From Rhodocollybia butyracea (Eukaryota > Basidiomycota > Agaricomycetes > Agaricales > Omphalotaceae): a DNA stretch of 64,000 nt. Below the pieces are notes generated by a model. That model was given only the letters and a program-made list of their open reading frames with translations, searched no databases and was not told where the DNA came from. A program made the position numbers and the translations under genes. The stretch is taken from the NCBI GenBank assembly GCA_015501585.1, contig JADNRY010000071.1, positions 1-64,000 on the forward strand, in the 5' to 3' direction. Positions 56,385 through 64,000 of this stretch are shown one piece after another (the stretch's first letter is position 1; every line of letters starts with the position of its first letter).

Positions 56385-57890
56385 TCATTGATATTTAGGC
56401 ATATAGAGCTCAAAGTCAGCAGCACTGTTAACAGGATCAGAAAAATCAACGTCTGGCGATGATTGAACACCATACTTGTTGGAGCAAAAAACGGTAATCT
56501 TCATATCATCCTTCTTGATACCATTCAACGCATCATAAGCTCCAGGAACCTTCGTTTGTCCACGGAAAATGATTGTCAAAGATTGAAGACAATCAACACC
56601 AGATTTGGACCCATGTGCTGATCGAGACTTAACCAAGCCTAACACTTCTGTGGGTACGAATAAGCGTTCGCCAACACTCAGAGTAAGGCAGCGTAGCCTT
56701 GGAACAAGAGGGGTAGTCGGTTGGAACAGAGAGCCAGTACCAACATATAGGCTCTGAAGAAATCGTCCTGTTATAGGAATCAGCCCTTTTCTGTCTTTGA
56801 CTATGGGATCCATGATGGCGAGATTCAGTAGAGTTGGGATACGATGTAAGAGGTAGATGAGTTTGGAGTCCGGGAGAGCTACACACTTGATGCAAAGAGT
56901 GGTTAACGGAAAGGATGAGCGTTTTACGAATGCCATAAGAGCATCGAAGCTGCGCCACAAATGGTGCCTTTCGACAAAGCCCTGTCCGCAATCAATACAA
57001 AGAGTCTTCAACGAAGGGAGGGTGAGGAATGGGAATATTGAATCAGAAGAACCATCCTCGTGATGGCGAACATTCAGCACTTCTACGCTGGGGTAAACAG
57101 TTGGGGGGACGGACTTGAAGTCATCATAATCATCATAAAGCCAATCCAAATCCCAATCGTCTACATAGTCATTAACATCTAGTGACCGTAGAGCGCTAAG
57201 TTCGATGAGTCTCCCCTTTACAACTAGGGACCATATTGTATCCAGTCGAAGATGCTCCAACTGAGCTAGTGGAGATAATGAGGGTATCTCCCACCTATCG
57301 TAGCATGGCAAGGCCGAGGTTAGCTTCAATCGTCGGAGGCTAGGTGCCCTACCAATGAAAAAAGTCAAAGTATCATCTAGTGGAAGGTTGAGGTCGACAA
57401 GCATAGGGAATGCATCAACGCGTAGCAAGGAGTCAGGGGATATAAAAAGATGGTGTACCATCCAATTCTCGGACTGAAAAGCGAAGTTACTCCAGCGCTG
57501 GTGCTCCCTGGACAGGATACAGAAGGGTTCATATGAGCCCCAGATATCCGGAGCGAGTGAGTCATCCAAACAGATAGATATAATGAGTGGCTGTTGCCGC
57601 GATCGACTGATGAATGTTGTTAAGGTGGCTGAAAGCCGATATTCCAGTAGTTGATCTTCCATGAAAGAATCACCAGAGTGCTCCAGCGATATCCTAGACC
57701 AGATCCTGGATAAAGCCAAACCTACCCTCCGCCACCGTGTACAGACACTGCTAAGAGTCAATGCGGGTATCTCTCTTAAAGAGGACGTAATGGTGGCATT
57801 CACAGAGCTGAAGAGGTTGGTGTCGCAGCAATCGTCAAAGATTGCCTCCAAAATTTCATTGGGAACCGTCTGAACTGCGTTGTGGGTCAT
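56385..57890 (-). CDS. F-box protein with leucine-rich region (array copy 2, intact)
   Basis: A single uninterrupted exon, 501 residues, start MTHNAVQTVPNEILEAIFDDCC at 57,890. The F-box-like domain spans about residues 8-60, ending LTLSSVCTRWRRVGLALSRIWSRISL. Residues 160-420 are leucine-rich (FPMLVDLNLPLDDTL, LRRLKLTSALP, LAQLEHLRLDTIW, LPSLKTLCIDCG, FPLTTLCIKCVALPDSKLIYLL, LVPRLRCLTLSVG). The C-terminus ends in a short acidic segment. The putative role is substrate recruitment to an SCF E3 ligase. It is flanked by two broken paralogues in the same orientation with shared spacer sequence. Confidence 0.88.
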   Translation of the reverse strand: MTHNAVQTVPNEILEAIFDDCCDTNLFSSVNATITSSLREIPALTLSSVCTRWRRVGLALSRIWSRISLEHSGDSFMEDQLLEYRLSATLTTFISRSRQQPLIISICLDDSLAPDIWGSYEPFCILSREHQRWSNFAFQSENWMVHHLFISPDSLLRVDAFPMLVDLNLPLDDTLTFFIGRAPSLRRLKLTSALPCYDRWEIPSLSPLAQLEHLRLDTIWSLVVKGRLIELSALRSLDVNDYVDDWDLDWLYDDYDDFKSVPPTVYPSVEVLNVRHHEDGSSDSIFPFLTLPSLKTLCIDCGQGFVERHHLWRSFDALMAFVKRSSFPLTTLCIKCVALPDSKLIYLLHRIPTLLNLAIMDPIVKDRKGLIPITGRFLQSLYVGTGSLFQPTTPLVPRLRCLTLSVGERLFVPTEVLGLVKSRSAHGSKSGVDCLQSLTIIFRGQTKVPGAYDALNGIKKDDMKITVFCSNKYGVQSSPDVDFSDPVNSAADFELYMPKYQ

Positions 57891-59021
57891 GGAGCATGAG
57901 TTTTAAGGAACTGAAGCCTAGTAGGGTGGATAAGACGGATAGTACACTAAAGAATTGGTCACTTGCTTTAATCGGTGTCGCAAGCAACTAGAGTTTGAGA
58001 ACAAGATAACAGCGAGGGTAGTTGACGTGAGCAACCGTCAAAAGAAAAGAAAACAGCACGTTGTACGTAGTTAAGCGCCACGGCATCATGCTGACACAGA
58101 CTGCCTAGGTCGAAATTGAGGATTTATTTACGACTAGGTGAACGAGAACAGATTGGTGCAAATGCAAGTTCCTCTTCCACCGGTAAGCAGCCCGCCATTA
58201 GAAAAATCTTTGGAGACACTTGCAGTGAGTACTCGAGTGGCTCAAGCTCTAATTGTGTAGAAACTCAATCATACCACTACTTATCTTATGAGTCAGGAGA
58301 GGACGCTAACCGCAAATAAGATAAGTGGCTAGGAAACTACTGAGTTAGACTTGCTTCTAGTAATATACGAAGTAAATCTAACGTGTGATAAGTCTATATT
58401 GAGGTTTGGCTGGGGCTTGACCCCGCGCGTGTGTGGGAAACCTGAACCGAACGCGAAAATTCAAGCCGGAGCGTGCGGGAACTAGAAGACCGAACACTGA
58501 AGTATTGGTGAATATCAATTAAGATGAGGGAGGGTGGGAGGGAATTTCGAAGATTAACGCGCGATGAGAGACGGAGATAATAAAGCTTAAGCGCTCAACG
58601 ATCGCTGAACCGTCTCTCATTCGCTGGCCTTCTCATCGCGGACCAAACAAATTTCCCTGGGTGAAACCTCAATGTTCTCGACATCTGCTTAACAAGTGCT
58701 TTAAGCCTGGCACAGCGCAGCAAGTACATATCTTCGAACATCTTCAAGTTCTTTGGGTATTCAAGTTATACGCTTTGAAAGAAAAGTCGCAAACCCGAGT
58801 CAAACGATCGAATTGTTCGTGTTAGTTATGACTCGTGTCGTCATGTGAGCGTGACGTGCGCCACAGTAAGTATCATCAACTTACTGAATGCAGCCTCGTC
58901 TGGATATTGGGCCCACGAGCGAATTTCTGCTTGAGAGCTCAAAGGTCTCCGCTAGAAAGACCGCTTAACAGCTAGAAACTACCACCTGTTGAAGCGATAC
59001 GTATCAAATTGCACTTCATTA
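57891..59021. other. Array spacer 2
   Basis: Includes the repeated spacer block (about 58,665-58,870), a cggcatcatgctgacac word (58,081), and 58,540-58,640, where gatgagag..ctctcatcgcg-type words form an imperfect inverted repeat around a cgctcaacgatcgctgaacc centre. No gene is supported. Confidence 0.6.
58962..58996 (-). repeat. Hairpin 3' of F-box array copy 3
   Basis: The arms CGCTTAACAG (58,962-58,971) and CTGTTGAAGCG (58,986-58,996) pair in the same register as the hairpin after copy 2. The G of the left arm there is A here, and its partner C is T, so the pair is kept by a double change. Confidence 0.7.
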
Positions 59022-60525
59022 TTAATATTTAGGCTTATAGAGCTCAAAGTCACTATCGACAGCCCGATTAGAAAAATCAATGTCCAGCGATGATTGAACA
59101 CCATACCTGTTGGAGCAAAAAACGGTAATCTTCATACCGTGCTCTTTGATGCCATTCAGCGCATCATAAGCTTCTGGAACCTTCGCTTGTCCACGGAAAA
59201 TGATTGTCAAAGATTGAAGACAATCAACACCAAATTTGGACATGCATGCTGATCGAGACTTAACCAAGCCTGACACTTCTGCGACCGCGAATAAGCATTC
59301 ACCAACGTTCAAGGTAAGGCAGCGTAGCCTTGGCACAAGAGGGGTAGTTGGTTGTAACACAGAGTCAGTACCAACATGTAGGCTCTTGAGAAATCGCCCC
59401 GTATAGGAATCATGCTTTGTTTGTCTTCCGACCACTCCGAGTCTTTGATTATGGTATCCATGATGGTGAGATCCAGTAAAGTTGGGATATGATATAAGAG
59501 ATAAATGAGTTTGGAGTCAGAGAGAGCTACGCCCTTGATGCAAAGAGTGGTTAATGGAAATGATGAGCGTTTTACAAACTCCATAAAAGGATAGAAGCTG
59601 AGCCACGAAAATTCCCTTTCAATAGAGCCCTGCCTACAATAAAGACAAAGAGTCTTCAATGAAGGGAGGGTGAGGAATGGAAATATTGTATCCCAAGCAC
59701 CAAACAAGTTCTCATGATGGCGAACATTCAGCACTTCTATGCTGGAGTAAGCAGTTGGGGGAACAGACTTGAAGTCAGCAGGGAGCCACTGCAAATCATC
59801 ACGATCCACATAATCATCAACGTCTAGTGACCGTAGAGTGGTAATTTTGCTGAGTGTCCCCTTTAGAACTAAGGACCATATCCGTTCCAGTCGAAGATGA
59901 CTCAATTGAGCTAGCGGAAATAATGAGGGTATTTCCTGCATATAGGGTCGCGGAGTCGGAGCTAATTTCAACCGTCGAAGGCTAGGTGCCCTCACAGTGA
60001 AAAAACTCAAATTTTCATCTAATTGAAGGTCAAGGTTGACAAGTTTAGGGAAAGCATCAACAGATAGCGGGGAGTTAGCGGATCTGAGAAGATCACACAC
60101 GAGCCAATACTCGGACCAAAAAGTGAAGTCACTCAGCGCTCGTACTCCCTGAAAAGGATAGATATGGGTTTGCACAACATGTCTAGAGCGCGTGGATGGC
60201 CGATATACCGGATTCTGATGTATAGAGCGAGAGGCTGCTGCTGTGACCGACTGATGAATGTTGTTAAGGTTGTCGAAAGCCGATCCGCTTCTGAAGGAAA
60301 TTTATTCCAGTCGAGACCCAGCGATATCCTAGACCATATCTTGGATGACGACAAGCCCACCCTCCGCCACCGTGAACAGACACTACTGAGAGCCAATGCA
60401 GGTATCTCTCCTAGAGAAGACATAAGGTTGGCATCTACAACACGGAAGATGTTGGTGTCGCAGCAACCGTCAAAGATTATCTCCAAAATTTCATTGGGAA
60501 CCGTTTGGACTATATTGTGGGCCAT
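59022..60525 (-). pseudogene. F-box array copy 3, frame-broken
   Basis: Homology to the intact copy along its length, starting MAHNIVQTVPNEILEIIFDGCC at 60,525. Frames change near 60,150 (after LFREYER) and at about 59,398. The second site is the same place and the same kind of one-base deletion as in copy 1 (GGGGCGATTTC against GGACGATTTC). F-box and LRR segments are otherwise well preserved. Confidence 0.85.
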
Positions 60526-61800
60526 GGAGCGTGAATGTTTAGGCGAACTGACGTTGGATAAGACAGATAGTACACTTGAGAATTGGTCGCTCACTTTGAT
60601 CGGTGCTGCAAGCGACTAGAGTTTGGGAGCAAGATATTACGGCGAGGCAAGTCGTGAACGCTCAGAAGAATTGTCAAACGAAAACAAGAGGAAAAACAAC
60701 ACTTATTTATATAGCTTTTTGTGGGCGACAAGAGCATCCGTGTCGGCATGATGCCGCGGCGCTTAACTTCCCTTGTCCTTGTCGAGAATAAGGACTGAGG
60801 TGAGTTCCTGACTAGTACACTGGTGTATGAAAATAGAAAGCAAGTTGGTGCAAAGACGAGTTCCTGACAATCCCTCCCAAGAATTTTCCAGGGTGAAACC
60901 TAAATGTTCTCGACACCTGCTTCACAAGTACTTTAGCCATGAAACAGCGCAACAAGTCCAGCCTTCGAACATCTTCAAGTTCTTTGCGCATGAATTACAC
61001 GGTTTGGGGAGAAATCGGAGACTGCGCGCGTGACGATGCGCACGTCGTCATGTGGGCGCGACTTGCGCCACACTAGAGACGTTATGCTTCCAGTGAGGAG
61101 AGGGACTGAGGGTCGTCAAAGGACTCTACGATTCACGAAAGACCGCCTATGCACCGCCTATGCCGAGATTAAACCGAATAGATGGACACGAAGCAATATC
61201 ATGTTTGCGGCTTGGACTCTCTTGGACTTTTCGGAGTTTTAGCAAAATTGCATTCGTCGCATTCTCTTCATAATTCACCCTTAATTCGAAGGGCCTAGAA
61301 TATGGAGGGATATATCAGAACACCAAGAAGCGCACGTTAGGCGACAGGACATCTGCGAACAAACGCCAACAGATGACAATCCGTGATTTAAAACGTCTTA
61401 ACTTACCCCAATTGGACTGGAGACATACACGCTTTGTGCCCAATATGGACTATAAGCTATATAACACGCTGTCTCCGCATTGTGGGGCATGAGTTCTCAT
61501 GTGAGTGGAAATGAATGATGAACAGAAAATGGAGCTAATAATAATTATATTGAGCGTCAAGTCAGAGCGACTCAAGAGATGAACACGAGCCCACAAGTAG
61601 TGTATGAGCCATAACGCGGCATCATGGCTGCACCAGGTTTAGAATAGACCTTTTTAGCCTGGCCAGTAGGATTCGTTCAATCGAGGACGCGTAATCCCAA
61701 TAGCTACCGAATGATCAGCCGAGGATCCTGAACACAACATCCTTACCAGCTGCCTTCGCCACAGATATAAAGCTGAGTGGCGAACTTGTCCCATACCTCA
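60526..61800. other. Array end and intergenic stretch
   Basis: Holds the third copy of the spacer block (about 60,885-61,080) and an inverted gtgtcggcatgatgccg (60,732-60,748) relative to the other units. Beyond 61,080 the array homology stops. A tgcaccgcctatgc-type short duplication lies near 61,150. No gene is supported. Confidence 0.5.
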
Positions 61801-61849
61801 TTTTCGAGATTCGCCTCTTCACCCATCACAACCATCGCTCGCGCCTAAA

Positions 61850-63238
61850 GTACAACCCAGCCTACGAGAACAATGGACTGCGCCACGAACCCTCATACTC
61901 CTTGATGACTGCTACTGCTATGTCGAATGCTCGTCATTGCCAACCTCGCCTGTACAGGACACGTCTGAATTTGACTTCGCTAACGACAAGTGTGCATTGG
62001 ACGTACGTGTGGCGACCTCAGCGCTGACTTGTATATTGATATCCTTCTAGGTTGCAGGATCGATAATGTGTATGTGGTGTCTCTACCATGGTTCAAGCTT
62101 GCACTCGATGCCGAAGCCCACCGTGCAGCCCGCGATGGAAACAGTACCACTGCCGAAACAGGGCTCAAACCCAGGAACACCTTGGGGCTTGAAGAAGCGA
62201 ATGACACCAATGATGAACGTCCGGTAACCGGACTTGGATTGAGCTTCGGACCCAACTCGAGCCTGCTTTCGCCACTATCCAAGTCTGATCCAGACTTGGA
62301 TTTGTTGCCCCTCTCATCAGCCCCTACTCTACTGGAGACTCTGGATGATTTGGTTGGAGGCAGTACCTCTCTTCCAGAAACCCCCGTCAGTTCGCCCCAT
62401 TTCACGTCGTGGGTCAGTATCGTCGTTTTTGCTAGCGCGTCTATCATCCTCGTCAGAGCCGCAATCACCACGGTCATCGGAGCCGCCGTCACCTCTGTCC
62501 GAGTGTTCAAGCCTCCTGGTGTTCGCGTCGCCAAAGATCCCCAGGTCTTCTACCCCAATCATTGAATGCCAGCTCATGGACTCCCCCGTCCCCAGCTTTG
62601 AACCTATCGCCAACCTGCAGGAATATGCTTGCGCAGCCCGTCGCAAGTATCTCCTCCTTCATACCAGATCAGAATCCCGCTTCGTCCGTCCTCAACCAAC
62701 GGTAAGTTCTTTAATCTCTTCCCATCCACAGCACCTAATACTCAAGCTTGGAAATTCCAGGATGAAATTTCAAAAGAGAGTATTACATGCAGCGGACGCG
62801 ATCCAACCACCACCAGCAGTCCATAAACCTGCCATCGCCGTCCCTGCAAGCCCCAGTCCGGTCATCCCCAAGCTGCGTCTGAATTCGGACATTCTCCAGG
62901 CGTCGATTTTTCTTCCGCCAATCGAGACAGCTTCCACGTGCTCAGTCGTGATGACCGAGACCCCAGTCGTCTTCGTAAGCCAACAGGCTCTCGAAGACAG
63001 ATTCGCCAGCGCCGTCGGTCCACCAGACCGTGAAGAGACCGATGGTGCCGCTGCCAGAAGATTACAGTCCTACAAAGAAGAGGTGCGTACGACCGAAGAG
63101 AGACTGAAGAGTCCAGGTCCTCAGATCCAGTTCTCCCTATTTACTTCTTCGCCTTTTTCATCTTTTCCTTCCTGTTCCGCTTATCCCTGCTTTCCATGTT
63201 GCCTATGCTATCCCTGTTGTCTGTTCGTGTTTGTCTGA
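61850..63238 (+). CDS. Hypothetical Ser/Pro-rich gene, model uncertain
   Basis: Coding-like frames run through this stretch. One, ending at 62,565, contains IDNVYVVSLPWFKLALDAEAHR, a Ser/Leu/Asp-rich segment and a hydrophobic VSIVVFASASIILVRAAITTVIGAA. Another, 62,345-63,238, contains SSSEPQSPRSSEPPSPLSE, IIECQLMDSPVPSFEPIANLQEYACAARRKYLLLHT and, further on, FVSQQALEDRFASAVGPPD and a charged helix. They overlap in different frames, so an intron boundary near 62,390-62,450 probably joins them. An upstream exon ending near 61,990 (donor GTGTGC) is possible. The family is unknown. The extreme C-terminus with repeated CFPCC/CYPCC-like pairs may be an untranslated artefact. Confidence 0.4.
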
Positions 63239-64000
63239 TACTTAGTCTGAGTCCGCTTTGCTTGTTGCTCTGATAAACCTGTAAAAAACTGTGTTGCTCG
63301 AAATTATTTATCGTAGTCGATCGTTGAAACCTAAGAACTTGCCTAAGTTCCTTGTCAGAGGGCTGAGCGCAATATATCAAAGAGCTAGAACCGCAGGAAA
63401 GACAGAGAAAAGGAGGAAGAGAAAAAGTTGGGGAATGAGATGGATGAGATGAGATAAAAAGGCAAATCCGTGAGAACACGAAAAATTATTTCCTATTTTG
63501 GATGACAAAGTTTTCAACGTCCATTGTCTTTGGACAATCGAACGATGCATCCTTTGGATTCTTTTCACTCGGCTACTTGCCTCCGGGCTCTTTGCGCAGA
63601 CTCAGTAACTTCAAGCTTGGTCTCGCGCGCTTACTTTGAGCTGATAGACAATATGCTTACGGATGGCTTGACCTTGGATATCGGATGACGGGCCTCGCGA
63701 CGCGTTTTATGCGATAAAATCACAGAAAAAACGCGTCTAAAGCGCTCGAGCATATACACGCAACTCGACAGCAAAATCCGGCTGCGATGTACTTGTTTCT
63801 TTGCGCGCCTGCTCTGTTCAACCTCGTATTCGAAATGCATACAATAATGATACACGAATAGGCACTTACGGAGTTTGCATGGTTCCTTTAACTTATGTGT
63901 CTGCAGTAGCGCCGAACATTGCTTCAAATTTTTCTCCGATGGAAAGATAATTCTACATCATGATCTTAAGAACGAGGAAGGTGTAAAGTGAAGCTCACCG
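63239..64000. other. Terminal intergenic stretch
   Basis: 3' flank of the preceding gene, then unrecognised sequence with a minus-strand 98-codon frame (63,927-63,631) that may belong to a gene outside the window. A purine-rich gacagagaaaaggaggaaga tract lies at about 63,399-63,418. Confidence 0.4.

Noticed and set aside
61999..62565. BRCT-like domain in the 61,850-63,238 gene
   Set aside because: The VVSLPWFKLALDAEAHR segment only loosely recalls such a domain and no further conserved positions support it.
1..64000. CRISPR arrays, operons and ribosome-binding sites
   Set aside because: The window is clearly nuclear DNA of a fungus with spliced genes; the tandem repeats seen do not have the unit and spacer structure of CRISPR.

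Overview
The window reads as nuclear DNA of a mushroom-forming basidiomycete (Agaricomycetes). The signs are genes split by many introns of about 48-65 nt with GT..AG ends, fungal housekeeping genes (atg9, stt4, MTHFR, a POT1-like gene, a DPB4/POLE3-like gene, an APC15-like gene), DUF6535 and NACHT/STAND fragments, and a local family of F-box proteins. All calls come from reading translations and splice signals by eye; no search was run.

Layout. Positions 1-23,100 are repeat-rich accessory DNA. They hold a decayed Ty3/gypsy element on the minus strand (about 1,020-6,971), a dead questin-oxidase-like gene (7,440-9,060), a 369-bp MITE with long terminal inverted repeats (10,549-10,917), a DUF6535 gene next to a broken NACHT gene with a triplicated P-loop (11,374-13,542), a 1.1-kb TIR element (about 14,663-15,793), a second DUF6535 relic, and a 5.2-kb segment bounded by inverted AGGTAG-rich arrays (17,925-23,099). 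From 23,600 to 29,014 there are a conserved-looking gene, a Cys-rich zinc-binding protein and an F-box protein. From 29,498 to 53,749 lies a compact housekeeping block: POT1-like (-) and MTHFR (+) share a 138-bp divergent promoter; atg9 (-) and stt4 (-) are tandem; stt4 and a small gene (+) share a 101-bp divergent promoter; two intron-containing tRNA-Ser genes follow; then DPB4-like (-) and APC15-like (-). From about 54,100 to 61,080 there is a three-unit tandem array of F-box genes, only the middle one intact. The last 3 kb hold an unrecognised Ser/Pro-rich gene.

Main observations: microexons of 7 nt (with a GC-AG intron) and 10 nt; three otherwise coherent genes that each lack exactly one nucleotide, which may be assembly indels; a one-base deletion shared by F-box copies 1 and 3 but not 2; a covarying hairpin just downstream of F-box stop codons; and several undescribed inverted-repeat elements. 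No single new multi-gene system is evident.
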